A stretch of 64,000 nt of DNA from contig NZ_ACZN01000017.1 in the NCBI RefSeq assembly GCF_000176135.1, forward strand, positions 434,001 to 498,000. Direction: 5' to 3'. The DNA comes from Vibrio coralliilyticus ATCC BAA-450 (GTDB lineage Bacteria > Pseudomonadota > Gammaproteobacteria > Enterobacterales > Vibrionaceae). Position 1 is the stretch's first letter, and each line of letters begins with the position of its first letter. The position numbers and the translations under genes are program-made. Positions 27,301 through 36,257 of this stretch are shown here, one piece after another. The notes under the pieces are model-generated. The model made no database searches, had not been told where the DNA came from, and worked only from the letters and a program-made list of their open reading frames with translations.

Positions 27301-28251
27301 ATGAAACGGTTCTTGATCGGTTCTGTTCTGATTTCGCTGTTAACGGCCTGTACACAAGATGACTCATCCCAAGCCCTTGGTACGTTGGAGAGAGACCGTG
27401 TCACCTTCACTGCAACAGCCAACGAAATCATCCGTGCGTTACCCGCGACAGAAGGCTCACAAGTACAGCAAGGCGAAGTGTTGGTTCAACTTGATACCAC
27501 CAGCCAAGAAGCGGTGCTCGCTCGTGCAGTTGCTGAGCAATCCAAAGCAGAAGCTTACCTACTCAAATTGACCAATGGTGAACGCCCAGAAGACATTGCC
27601 GCTTCCCAAGCTCGTGTTAAACGTGCTGAAGCCCAATTAACTGAAGCTCAGAAGAATTACACCCGAAAAGCGGAGCTGGTTGAAAAGCGGTTGATCAGTC
27701 AATCAGAACAAGACACTGCACTTGCCGCACGCGACTCCGCGAAAGCCGAACTGGACTCAGCCAAAGAAGAGTTTAGCAAGCTGACAGCTGGTTCACGCCT
27801 TGAAGATATCGAACAAGCGAAAGCCGAGCTCGCGGCTTCTGTTGCTGATGTGACTCTCCAGCAACAGAAGCTTAGCGAGCTCACCATTACCGCGACCCGT
27901 GATGGGGTACTGGACAACTTGCCTTACAATTTGGGCGAACGCGTTCCCGTCAATGGCGTGGTCGCCGTCATACAGGCTAGCCGTGTCCCATATGCGCGTG
28001 TTTACGTGCCTGCTAGCCATCGCGTTGAATTCGTTCCGGGTAAATCAGTTTCCGTTACTGTAGACGGCGTTGAAAATCCAATCTCTGGGACAGTTCGTTG
28101 GGTTGCTAGCGAGCCCTCATTTACGCCCTATTATGCGCTCACCGAAGACGAGCGTTCTCGCTTGATGTATCTGGCGGAAGTTGACCTTGAGTCCTCGGCA
28201 CAGCGACTACCTTCTGGCATCCCGGCACAAATCGACTTGTCTGGAGAGTAG
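27301..28251 (+). CDS. HlyD-family membrane-fusion lipoprotein of an ABC exporter
   Basis: A 316-residue periplasmic adaptor. The ATG at 27301 has TTGGAGT upstream and gives a lipoprotein signal (MKRFLIGSVLISLLTAC). Then come the biotinyl-lipoyl half-domain (ATANEIIRALPATEGSQVQQGEVLVQL), a long alpha-helical hairpin (about 70-175, with paired 'LTNGERPEDIAASQARVKRAEAQL' and 'LTAGSRLEDIEQAKAELAAS') and the second lipoyl half (ATRDGVLDNLPYNLGERVPV). The architecture is that of YbhG. It heads a three-gene operon with an ATPase and a permease, and should link the inner-membrane exporter to an outer-membrane channel such as TolC. Confidence 0.88.
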   Translation: MKRFLIGSVLISLLTACTQDDSSQALGTLERDRVTFTATANEIIRALPATEGSQVQQGEVLVQLDTTSQEAVLARAVAEQSKAEAYLLKLTNGERPEDIAASQARVKRAEAQLTEAQKNYTRKAELVEKRLISQSEQDTALAARDSAKAELDSAKEEFSKLTAGSRLEDIEQAKAELAASVADVTLQQQKLSELTITATRDGVLDNLPYNLGERVPVNGVVAVIQASRVPYARVYVPASHRVEFVPGKSVSVTVDGVENPISGTVRWVASEPSFTPYYALTEDERSRLMYLAEVDLESSAQRLPSGIPAQIDLSGE

Positions 28252-28256
28252 CGCCA

Positions 28257-29180
28257 ATGGAATATGCGATTAAAGCAGAGAATGTAGTAAAGAGGTTTGG
28301 CGATTTCACCTCCATCGACGACATCACGCTCAATGTACCCAAGGGCAGTATTTACGGCTTTCTTGGACCGAATGGCTGTGGGAAGTCCACCACCATCCGC
28401 GTGCTGACGGGTTTGCTAAGCCCAAGTGAAGGTGACGTCGATGTATTGGGGTTGGAAATACCACGCCAATCTGAACTGCTGCGCCTCAAAATTGGCTACA
28501 TGACGCAGAAGTTTTCTCTCTACGACGATTTAACCGTAGAGGAAAACTTAGAGTTTATCGGTCAAATATTTGGGATGGGGTCAAAGCACCTCACGCAACG
28601 TATCAATGAACAACTGAAAACCTACGGTTTGGACCAGCGACGAAAACAACGTGTCGGTGGAATGAGCGGTGGCCAGAAGCAGCGCCTTTCTCTCGCAGCC
28701 GCTACTATGCATCAACCTGAACTCTTGTTTCTTGATGAACCGACTTCTGCCGTTGATCCTGAAAACCGCCGCGAATTCTGGGAACAGCTTTTTGATCTGT
28801 CTGACCAAGGTACAACAATTCTGGTTACGACTCACTACATGGATGAAGCGGAACGTTGCCACAGACTGGCCATCATGGAGGCAGGAAGAATTCGTGCCGA
28901 TGGCGAGCCAGAACAGTTGATGGCCGATATGGGTGTCAATATTGTTGAGGTCAAAGCAGACAATTTGCGGACACTGAAGGAGTCCCTTCTTGCCAGAGAG
29001 GAAGTGCGCTCTGCCGCACAATTAGGCATTCGCCTGCGGGTTTTGATTCATCAACATATCCAAGATCCGATTGCATGGTTGCGCGAGCAGTTTCCTGAAC
29101 TCATCAAAGCGGAAATGAATCTAGCCAGACCGAGCCTAGAAGATGTGTTTGTCACCGTCACGGGAGAAGGAAGACAATGA
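28257..29180 (+). CDS. ABC exporter ATP-binding subunit (YbhF-like, single domain)
   Basis: A 307-residue ATPase that powers the exporter. Walker A is GPNGCGKST, the signature MSGGQKQRLSLAAATM, Walker B LLFLDEPTSAVDP, and the switch His is in VTTHYMDEAER. The C-terminal 80 residues are the extension common in drug/antibiotic-type ABC-2 exporters. E. coli YbhF has two such domains fused, whereas this one has a single domain. It begins five bases after the adaptor stop and overlaps the permease start by four bases, showing a tight operon. Confidence 0.93.
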   Translation: MEYAIKAENVVKRFGDFTSIDDITLNVPKGSIYGFLGPNGCGKSTTIRVLTGLLSPSEGDVDVLGLEIPRQSELLRLKIGYMTQKFSLYDDLTVEENLEFIGQIFGMGSKHLTQRINEQLKTYGLDQRRKQRVGGMSGGQKQRLSLAAATMHQPELLFLDEPTSAVDPENRREFWEQLFDLSDQGTTILVTTHYMDEAERCHRLAIMEAGRIRADGEPEQLMADMGVNIVEVKADNLRTLKESLLAREEVRSAAQLGIRLRVLIHQHIQDPIAWLREQFPELIKAEMNLARPSLEDVFVTVTGEGRQ

Positions 29181-30277
29181 TCCAGTCTATCGCTCGCATG
29201 AAGGCGATCATGTTTAAAGAAATCCGTCAGCTTTCCCGTGATCGCATCACCTTTGGCATGGTCGTGATGATTCCCCTGATTCAGCTGCTGCTATTTGGTT
29301 TTGCGATAAACACCGACGTACGCAATATTCCAATCGGTGTTGTAGACCAAAGTCAGAGCACCACCGGACGCGTCATAACAGAATCCATTAAGGTCACCCA
29401 GGTGGTTGACGTCAAAGCTACATACCCGACCGCGGACCAGGCAGAACAAGCGATTCAGAACGGTGAAATACGTGCTGCTCTAATCATTCCATCTGACCTG
29501 ACGCAACGAATGACCCAAGGTCGCGTGCTGGGGCAATGGGTGGTTGATGGTTCCGATACCATGATCAGTTCTGCGATTCTGGCACTGCAGAATATGCCAT
29601 TAACGGACTTTGATTTTGATATCCGCCCTGAACAACAAAAAACCTTTGAAGTTGCTTTATTCTACAACCCAAGTCGTCGCTCTGCGGTGAATATCGTACC
29701 GGGTCTACTTGGTGTCATTCTGACAATGACGATGATTCTATTTACCAGCGCAGCCATTGTAAGAGAAAGGGAACGTGGCAATCTGGAATTGTTAATCACT
29801 ACACCAATCCACTCTTTCGAATTGATGGTCGCTAAAATCGTCCCATATATTTTTGTCGGCCTGATTCAGGTGTTCATCATTCTGGGATTAGGCCACTTCA
29901 TCTTTGATGTCCCGATTAACGGAGCCATTAGCCAGATCCTTCTAGGAACGCTGTTGTTTATCTCCGCAAGCCTGACTCTTGGCTTGGTGATCTCGACCAT
30001 AGCGTCGACTCAGCTTCAGGCCATGCAGATGACCGTCTTTATCTTGCTGCCTTCGATACTATTGTCTGGCTTTATGTTCCCGTATGAAGCGATGCCTATT
30101 GCGGCTCAATGGATTTCTGAAGCTTTACCCGCCACACACTTTATGCGCTTAATTCGCGGTATTGTACTACGTGGCTCTGATCTAAGCGGTATGTGGCACG
30201 ACACATTATGGCTGGCCTGCTTTACTGTGATTGGTCTATTGATCGCCTCAACGAGGTTCAAGAAGTCGTTGGATTAA
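29177..30277 (+). CDS. ABC-2 type permease of the exporter
   Basis: A 366-residue inner-membrane permease of the ABC-2 type (YbhS/YhhJ-like). One N-terminal helix (ITFGMVVMIPLIQLLLFGFAI) is followed by a large periplasmic domain (about 45-170) and a C-terminal block of five helices with VRERERGNLELLITTPIHSFELMVAKI, the usual coupling segment. It overlaps the ATPase gene by ATGA and is the last gene before the terminator. Only one permease is present, so the transporter should be a homodimer. Substrates may be drugs or cationic compounds; not shown by sequence. Confidence 0.92.
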   Translation: MIQSIARMKAIMFKEIRQLSRDRITFGMVVMIPLIQLLLFGFAINTDVRNIPIGVVDQSQSTTGRVITESIKVTQVVDVKATYPTADQAEQAIQNGEIRAALIIPSDLTQRMTQGRVLGQWVVDGSDTMISSAILALQNMPLTDFDFDIRPEQQKTFEVALFYNPSRRSAVNIVPGLLGVILTMTMILFTSAAIVRERERGNLELLITTPIHSFELMVAKIVPYIFVGLIQVFIILGLGHFIFDVPINGAISQILLGTLLFISASLTLGLVISTIASTQLQAMQMTVFILLPSILLSGFMFPYEAMPIAAQWISEALPATHFMRLIRGIVLRGSDLSGMWHDTLWLACFTVIGLLIASTRFKKSLD

Positions 30278-30283
30278 AGGAAA

Positions 30284-30312
30284 GCGCCCCTCGATGATGA
30301 GGGGCGTTTTTA
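30284..30312. terminator. Terminator after the exporter operon
   Basis: A perfect 8-bp stem CGCCCCTC / GAGGGGCG with a 6-nt loop and a T tract on the plus strand. The next gene is convergent and ends only a few bases on. Confidence 0.88.
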
Positions 30313-30314
30313 CA

Positions 30315-30683
30315 TTAACGGATATTTTGCGCGATTCGCCATAGCACGCCAGAAGGATCGATCAGACAAAACTCCAACATACCCCACGGTTGTTCAATCA
30401 ACTCCGTCACTTTGCACTCAAAGTCCTTTTCGATACCGGACGCCTTAACATGCTCCAACCAACCCATCGCATCCTCTACAAGTAAATGCATCATCGCGTT
30501 TTCTGCATGTTCAACTTGATAGTAGTTCTGCAGCAGAAAAGCGGTGTTATCTTTTCGCATGTAAGCAACGTCACCAAAGACTGAAGCAACCTCAAATCCC
30601 AACGCCTGATAAAATCGTTGCGAAATTTCAAAGTCTTTGCTGGGAATAAAGGATTTAATTTCCGTAATCGCCAGATTTGCCAT
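30315..30683 (-). CDS. Glyoxalase/bleomycin-resistance-fold (VOC) protein
   Basis: A 122-residue VOC-fold protein beginning ANLAITEIKSFIPSKDFEIS. The recognisable pattern is 'FYQALGFEVASVFGDVAYMRKDNTAFLLQNYYQ', then GMLEFCLIDPSGVLWRIAQ. The ATG at 30683 is preferred over one three codons upstream because of its spacing from TTTGGATGG; either gives nearly the same protein. Few metal ligands are obvious, so it may bind rather than convert a ligand, as bleomycin-resistance relatives do. It is convergent with the exporter operon. Confidence 0.78.
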   Translation of the reverse strand: MANLAITEIKSFIPSKDFEISQRFYQALGFEVASVFGDVAYMRKDNTAFLLQNYYQVEHAENAMMHLLVEDAMGWLEHVKASGIEKDFECKVTELIEQPWGMLEFCLIDPSGVLWRIAQNIR

Positions 30684-30762
30684 AGTTACCATCCAAAGGC
30701 TGATTAAGTTATTTGGAGGGTAACCTAGCTAAAATCTTCACACAACAAGTTGAGAATAATAA

Positions 30763-31695
30763 TCAATAACCAATCTCAGTTTTGACTAGAAAATGGTCTG
30801 AACCAGCAGGATTAGGTGAACTTTGGCGCTGACAGATCTTTCTACCTGCATTCACAGATTGTAGCCACAAGTGGTCAATTGCGATCATGGAAACCGGCGG
30901 CGTATTGAACGCTTGAGACCAATTGGGCCAGCTTGCGACTGGGGCTTTCTGGAAAGTTGGAAACAGTTTGGCAAAACGTAAACTAGCGGAGGAGAGATTA
31001 AAGTCTCCCAATACCATAACTTCATCACTTGGATAGATTTCTATCAGCGACTCAATGGTCCTAATTAGTGCATTTCGCCTGTACCACAACTCTTTAGTCC
31101 TTGGTGAAGTTGGATGCGCCACAATGAGAGTCATAGCGCTTTGATTGTGGGGATACCAGGTCCCACGAATAATATTTTGTTCATCCGGCGTCATAAACAC
31201 CGACATATTTTTTAACGGAGAAACACTCAGAATCATCTGGCTTGAGGGATAACCCACACCTTTCTGGCCGCCATAGAAGTAGGGATAGATGTCACTGAGC
31301 ATCTTCAGCCTTTCACCAATTTCTGGCGCGACTTCTTGCATCACAACTAAGTCTGCAGGCTTGGTAAGCAAGTAATTGATGAACGCATTTACATCAGGGT
31401 TCTCATAGTAGAGGTTGAACTGCACTACTGAGACAGAATTCGCACAGCGAGACACCAAATTTTGATTGGACTTTGGAGCCATCAAGGTAAACGCACCTGC
31501 CAGAACAATACATATTGCACTTGGTGCCCATTTTAATCTTAAGGCAAAAATCAGTGCGAAAACGATGTAGACGATTAAAAACAGACTTGGGTAAGCAACG
31601 ATGTTTTCCACCCACCAAGTTGCTTCTTTTAAAGAGAGCCCTGCCCACAGCAATGCTGGGCTGTAAACGATCAACCAGATTTTCCAACGCCTCAC
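30763..31695 (-). CDS. Membrane-anchored endonuclease/exonuclease/phosphatase-fold protein
   Basis: A 310-residue protein with two or three N-terminal membrane helices (about residues 7-75: IWLIVYSPALLWAGL, LFLIVYIVFALIFALRL, AICIVLAGAFTLMA) followed by an EEP domain. Catalytic elements are VSVVQFNLYYENP, LVVMQEVAPE, VMVLGDFNLS (GDxN), IAIDHLWL and AGSDHFLVK (SDH). It starts with GTG at 31695, supported by AAAGGA. This layout is common in a conserved group of inner-membrane EEP proteins of unknown substrate; the catalytic part probably faces the periplasm. Confidence 0.83.
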   Translation of the reverse strand: MRRWKIWLIVYSPALLWAGLSLKEATWWVENIVAYPSLFLIVYIVFALIFALRLKWAPSAICIVLAGAFTLMAPKSNQNLVSRCANSVSVVQFNLYYENPDVNAFINYLLTKPADLVVMQEVAPEIGERLKMLSDIYPYFYGGQKGVGYPSSQMILSVSPLKNMSVFMTPDEQNIIRGTWYPHNQSAMTLIVAHPTSPRTKELWYRRNALIRTIESLIEIYPSDEVMVLGDFNLSSASLRFAKLFPTFQKAPVASWPNWSQAFNTPPVSMIAIDHLWLQSVNAGRKICQRQSSPNPAGSDHFLVKTEIGY

Positions 31696-31964
31696 TGTAA
31701 GTCCTTTTAAAGTGGAGCTTTATTTAAGTATGTACCATCTCTGGCTAAATATGGTTTTTTATTATTTCAATCAGTTTTCTAGACTGACGAAGTACTTTGA
31801 GACGAGTGTTAATGTATGCCTGAACTCACTCATCAATTTGACTGAAAAAACAAGATAAATGGAATAATCGTCAATGAGCTGACTGAATATCCGGATATCG
31901 ATTTTCCTAATGCCACAATTAATACTAGGCTATTAGTAAGCAATTACACACATAATAACTTGCT

Positions 31965-33905
31965 ATGAATAAACAACGTCAACTTGGCATCGACAAGCAA
32001 CTTGTCATTGTCACGCTCCTCGTGAGTCTCGTTCTCGCATTCGTTATGGCGGGAGTAAACTTCTACGTTGATTACCAAGTGGAGCAAAACAACTTAGATA
32101 AACAAATGCTTCAAATTGAAGACAGCTACGTCACAAGCCTGCAAAACAGCCTGTGGATTGAAGACCAAAAGCAACTCACGACTCAAGCCTCAAGCATCTT
32201 CCAGTTACCTGCAGTCGATCGATTAACCATCATCGACAGCAAAAGTACTCTTATAGAATTAGGTAACGAAATCACAGGTAAGAAGGTTACTAACGTCTGG
32301 GATTTAACTTACCAACTCGGCAACAAGAGCTTTACGCTCGGGCAATTAAGAATTGAAACCGATTTAGCTCCTGTCTATCACGCATTATGGCAAAAGTTCT
32401 TATTTCTGCTGGTGATGACCTTGATACAGACCTTACTCATTGTTTCCTGCTTATTATGGCTAACAATGAAACTGATCTTAAAACCCATTTCTCACCTTTC
32501 ATCTGCAATGGCTGATTTCCATACCAGCCCGACTCCCGACAAACTGGTGATGCCAAAACGATTGTTCCACGATGAGATCAGCCATCTGACAGACAAATAC
32601 AATCAATGTGCAGAGCAGCTACGAGTCAATTACCAGCAAATCATCGAGTCAAAAAAAAAGGCAGAAATCGCTAATGTTAAGAAAAGTGAATTCCTAGCCA
32701 ACATGAGCCACGAAATTCGCACCCCAATGAATGGGATCGTCGGCGTCGCTGAACTACTTAAAGAAACCAAGCCGAATGAAGTTCAGCGCAACTACGTCGA
32801 TATTTTGCTGACGTCGTCCCATACCTTGCTCGATATTATCAATGACATCCTCGATTTTTCGAAAATAGAAGCCGGCCACTTCGAATTGGATCCTACCAAG
32901 TTTGACCTCAAATCACTTATCCAACAGCAAGCCAACGAATATAGCATCCGCGCCAAGCAACAAGAGCTGTTCTTCGACTGCAATATAGACCCAGCTGTAC
33001 CTCAGGAAATAGAGGCTGATTCTGTCAGGCTGAAGCAGGTCATCAATAACTTGATCGGCAACGCCCTTAAGTTCACCCATCGTGGATATGTTGAGCTCAA
33101 CATCAAGCTGTTGGAAAACGAGACAGGCAACCAACTTCAGTTTGAAGTCAAAGATACAGGGATTGGTATCGCCAAAGACAAACTCGACTCAATCTTTGAC
33201 AAGTTTCAACAAGCCGATGGCAGCACAGCCCGACAATACGGAGGAACGGGGTTGGGGCTGGCGATAAGCCAAAAAATCGTTGAGTTGATGGGTGGTAAGC
33301 TCCAGGTGACCAGTGAAGTTGATCTTGGCAGCAGCTTTTATTTTTCTATCCCAATAGATACTCCATCAACGGCTATTGGGGGTATTGTTCAATCGTCACC
33401 AAATCTGGTTGAGTTTCCAGCTTCTTCTGGTACTCAGATGAAGAAGTTGTCTCCGAAATACAAAACTGGCCTCAAAGTGTTGGTTGTTGAAGATACTCGA
33501 GTAAACCAACAAGTGATTCAAGTAATGCTTAATTTGCTTGGTTTGGAGGTAGATATAGCGAATAACGGCGTCGAAGCTTTGGAATATTGTCAGCAGAATG
33601 AGGTGGACGCCATCTTGATGGACTGTCATATGCCTGTCATGGATGGTTACGAAGCAACACAGAAAATTCGTCAGCTCGAAGGTTGGGCGGCCTATGTACC
33701 TATCATTGCTGTCACAGCTAACGTGATCAAGGAGGATCGTGAGCGTTGTTTTGAAATCGGTATGAATGGTTTTCTCTCTAAACCGGTTAAGCCTAAAGAA
33801 ATAGAAGAAGCACTAATTGATTACGTCCCAGCTTATCAGAGTGCACAGAACAGAGCCAAAGTCGCCAATGGCAATAATTTGGACACACCAAGCTCGCGCT
33901 CTTAG
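31965..33905 (+). CDS. Hybrid sensor histidine kinase with receiver domain
   Basis: A 646-residue inner-membrane kinase: helix (about 12-35), periplasmic domain of about 110 residues, helix (about 142-168), HAMP-like linker, HisKA with FLANMSHEIRTPMNGIVG (phosphorylated His), HATPase with the N box (VINNLIGNALKFTH) and G boxes (DTGIGIAKDKL, GGTGLGLAISQ), and a C-terminal receiver with the acceptor Asp in ILMDCHMPVMDGYEAT. There is no Hpt domain, so a separate phosphotransfer protein is needed. A solitary binding-protein gene follows 147 bases later on the same strand, a possible sensory partner. Confidence 0.92.
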   Translation: MNKQRQLGIDKQLVIVTLLVSLVLAFVMAGVNFYVDYQVEQNNLDKQMLQIEDSYVTSLQNSLWIEDQKQLTTQASSIFQLPAVDRLTIIDSKSTLIELGNEITGKKVTNVWDLTYQLGNKSFTLGQLRIETDLAPVYHALWQKFLFLLVMTLIQTLLIVSCLLWLTMKLILKPISHLSSAMADFHTSPTPDKLVMPKRLFHDEISHLTDKYNQCAEQLRVNYQQIIESKKKAEIANVKKSEFLANMSHEIRTPMNGIVGVAELLKETKPNEVQRNYVDILLTSSHTLLDIINDILDFSKIEAGHFELDPTKFDLKSLIQQQANEYSIRAKQQELFFDCNIDPAVPQEIEADSVRLKQVINNLIGNALKFTHRGYVELNIKLLENETGNQLQFEVKDTGIGIAKDKLDSIFDKFQQADGSTARQYGGTGLGLAISQKIVELMGGKLQVTSEVDLGSSFYFSIPIDTPSTAIGGIVQSSPNLVEFPASSGTQMKKLSPKYKTGLKVLVVEDTRVNQQVIQVMLNLLGLEVDIANNGVEALEYCQQNEVDAILMDCHMPVMDGYEATQKIRQLEGWAAYVPIIAVTANVIKEDRERCFEIGMNGFLSKPVKPKEIEEALIDYVPAYQSAQNRAKVANGNNLDTPSSRS

Positions 33906-34052
33906 TATGAGAGTTAAAACCATTAGGCACCTGAGGGCCAAACGAAAGGATGAGATAGAAGCATTCACAAATAGTTAATCTTCATGAGTCAGACTACTTA
34001 TTGATCAAATTATCATCTAAATTTGAAGGTAGATGTGATAAAGGGAAGAGCT

Positions 34053-34826
34053 ATGAGTAGGATTTTTGCGATAATTTTGTTGTTCGTGTGCTCACCCTTA
34101 TCTGTCGCCCAAAATAGTGACAAAGTCGTAAAATTGGTTGTCGGTGATTGGGAACCGTATACCAGCAGCCTGAATAACCCAAATTATAAAATTGCCGAAG
34201 ACCTGGTCATCGCTGCTTACCAAACGCAAGGCTATAGTGTCACTATCGACTATCATCCTTGGAGCAGAGCTTATCGTTACGTTGAGTCAGGCAAATATGA
34301 CGGAACATTCCCTTGGTTTAAGAACGATGAACGACAATCCCTTTTCATCTTCTCAGAATCCCTGTTCACACAAAAAATTGTCTTTTTCTACCATGTCGAC
34401 AGCAACTTTGATTGGCAAAAATCATTGGATTTAAACAACTACCATATTGGTGCGACACAAGCCTATGAAGTGACCCGCTTGCTCCAGTCGCAGGGCGTAA
34501 AAGTCGAGGTTGCCAATGAGGACCAAAGTAATTTTATTAAACTAGGGAAACAACGCATAGACGCTTACCCAGCGGCGGTTGAACGTGGTTACTACATGAT
34601 GGGCACGATACTTTCTGCCATACAGATAAATAAGATCCGGATTCACCCTAAGCCAATTATGGAAAAAGACATGTACACTATGTTCTCTAAGCATGATCAT
34701 GAGCGTAGTGCACGCCTTAGTGAAGCACTCAGTTTAGGCATCCAACAATTGATTCAATCGGGTGAATACCAAAAGATCATCAGTGTAGAAAATCAAATTT
34801 CTGTCTCTCACCCGTCCGACTTATAA
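34053..34826 (+). CDS. Solitary periplasmic substrate-binding protein (family 3)
   Basis: A 257-residue exported protein of the SBP_bac_3 fold. The ATG at 34053 is preferred, with AAGGGAAGAG just upstream and a normal signal peptide (MSRIFAIILLFVCSPLSVAQ); the longer frame adds ten unlikely residues. Typical segments are VGDWEPYTSS, DYHPWSRAYRYVESGKYDGTFPWF, LNNYHIGATQAYEVTRLLQSQGV and the end GIQQLIQSGEYQKI. No ABC transporter genes lie nearby. Its position after a hybrid histidine kinase suggests a sensory rather than uptake role; ligand unknown. Confidence 0.82.
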   Translation: MSRIFAIILLFVCSPLSVAQNSDKVVKLVVGDWEPYTSSLNNPNYKIAEDLVIAAYQTQGYSVTIDYHPWSRAYRYVESGKYDGTFPWFKNDERQSLFIFSESLFTQKIVFFYHVDSNFDWQKSLDLNNYHIGATQAYEVTRLLQSQGVKVEVANEDQSNFIKLGKQRIDAYPAAVERGYYMMGTILSAIQINKIRIHPKPIMEKDMYTMFSKHDHERSARLSEALSLGIQQLIQSGEYQKIISVENQISVSHPSDL

Positions 34827-34910
34827 AAAGAGCTCTGAGTGAAAATAAACTGTCATAATTACTAGTTACCCTGCCTTGCGAAAACAACCTACATCACTGA
34901 GAGACGCTCC

Positions 34911-35570
34911 ATGACCAAACCTTTGTACGTATTCGATCTAGATGAAACATTAATCAAAGCAGACAGTGCGATGATTTGGAATGAGTTTTTAGTCGAGAAA
35001 GGTATTGTCGATGATGCAAGTTTCCTCACAGAAGATCAGCGACTGATGGCATTGTATTCTCAGGGAAAGCTAGACATGGATGACTACCTCAAGTTCGCCA
35101 TGGCCCCTATTGCCCACCTCTCTTTAGGAGAAGTTGAGAAGCTGGTCAACGAATGCGTTGATAAAGGGATTGCCCCAAAGCAATTTCAACAATCTATCCC
35201 GCTGTTAGAACAGCTCAATAAGCAAGGCGTCGACACATTAATTATCTCCGCAACCGTGAGCTTTATTGTCGAAGCCGTGGCACGGCATCTAGGCGTTGAG
35301 CAATCCATGGGGATCGAATTGGTCACCGAGGACGATCGTTACACGGCAAAAGTGTCCGGTGTTCCAAGCTATCGAGAGGGTAAGGTAACTAGACTAGAAC
35401 AGTGGCTCAGTGCCAGAGACGAAACCTATTCAGAGATCCACTTTTACACTGATTCAATCAATGACCTGCCCTTATGTGAGCGCGCTGACTACGCTTACTT
35501 AGTCAACCCTTGTCCTCGATTAAAAGCCATCGCAGATCGTCCAAACTGGACCATTCTACACTGGGACTGA
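34911..35570 (+). CDS. HAD-IB family phosphatase
   Basis: A 219-residue HAD hydrolase of subfamily IB (phosphoserine-phosphatase-like). Motif I is YVFDLDETLIKADS, motif II IISATVS, and motif III/IV Lys of REGKVTR with YTDSINDLPLCERADYAYLVNPCPRL, the characteristic C-terminal block of this subfamily. The helical cap is at about 20-90. It lies between the binding-protein gene and the convergent elaA. Substrate unknown; serine phosphate is possible but the match is to the broader group rather than SerB. Confidence 0.86.
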   Translation: MTKPLYVFDLDETLIKADSAMIWNEFLVEKGIVDDASFLTEDQRLMALYSQGKLDMDDYLKFAMAPIAHLSLGEVEKLVNECVDKGIAPKQFQQSIPLLEQLNKQGVDTLIISATVSFIVEAVARHLGVEQSMGIELVTEDDRYTAKVSGVPSYREGKVTRLEQWLSARDETYSEIHFYTDSINDLPLCERADYAYLVNPCPRLKAIADRPNWTILHWD

Positions 35571-35582
35571 TAATGTCAATTT

Positions 35583-35599
35583 AGGCGGTTGCACCGCCT
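35583..35599. terminator. Small hairpin between convergent genes
   Basis: AGGCGGT-TGC-ACCGCCT, a perfect 7-bp stem with a 3-nt loop, 12 bases past the HAD stop and just beyond the elaA stop. The flanks are only modestly T-rich, so termination strength is uncertain. Confidence 0.55.
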
Positions 35600-35604
35600 T
35601 CAAT

Positions 35605-36093
35605 TCAGGGTGTATACCTCAGCCCAAGCATGGTGCACCCGTCTTCGTAGTAACGACCCGTGATCACTTCAAACCCATAAGCACCGTAATAGTCTTTCAA
35701 ATGTTCCTGCGATGAAATGAAAATAGAGCTGCTAGTATGTATCTCTCTCAGCGTATCAAAGCTCAATTTCATCAGTTCATGACCAATCTGACGGCCACGA
35801 TGACTTATCGCAACGATCACTCGCCCGATGCATACATCATTGGCGCTGGTATCAATCAGTTCTAACACTTCTTCCGGGTAACCTAGGCCCTGCGGCATCA
35901 ATCGGCTATACGCAACCAGCTTTCCGTCTTCATAGCCCATCACATGTCGCGTTTCAGGGTGAGTATCTTTCCCATCTAAGTCACTGTAAGGCGATTGTTG
36001 CTCAACAATAAAGATATCAACTCGTAGACGCAGAAAGTCATACAGTTCATTCACAGATAATTCGGCAAACCTCTTTACTCGCCACTCTAACAT
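35605..36093 (-). CDS. elaA: GNAT acetyltransferase, ElaA family
   Basis: A 162-residue GNAT protein closely patterned on E. coli ElaA: start LEWRVKRFAELSVNELYDFL, then LRVDIFIVEQQSPYSDLDGKD, RHVMGYEDGKLVAYSRLMP, the acetyl-CoA loop IGRVIVAISHRGRQIGHELM, and FISSQEHLKDYYGAYGFEV near the end. The ATG at 36093 has GGAGAAATGC upstream and matches the ElaA N-terminus; a longer frame adds 19 residues with no support. Substrate of ElaA proteins is not established. Confidence 0.88.
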   Translation of the reverse strand: MLEWRVKRFAELSVNELYDFLRLRVDIFIVEQQSPYSDLDGKDTHPETRHVMGYEDGKLVAYSRLMPQGLGYPEEVLELIDTSANDVCIGRVIVAISHRGRQIGHELMKLSFDTLREIHTSSSIFISSQEHLKDYYGAYGFEVITGRYYEDGCTMLGLRYTP

Positions 36094-36257
36094 TGCATTT
36101 CTCCTTACATTGGTGGGAGCCAAATTAATATTCACCTCATCAATAATCATTAACCTTTGTTAAGCTAGGCGACAAAACTTCTCAACTGACTAATGTTGAC
36201 ATACAGGTTACAAAGCAAGCCCAAAAGCCGCTAAAATCACAGTGAACCCTATATTTA

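Noticed and set aside
28581-29021. 146-codon minus-strand frame within the exporter ATPase
   Set aside because: Lies opposite the conserved ABC signature and Walker B; a shadow.
33907-33978. 23-codon frame after the hybrid kinase
   Set aside because: No ribosome-binding site, overlaps the kinase end region, and resembles random basic sequence.
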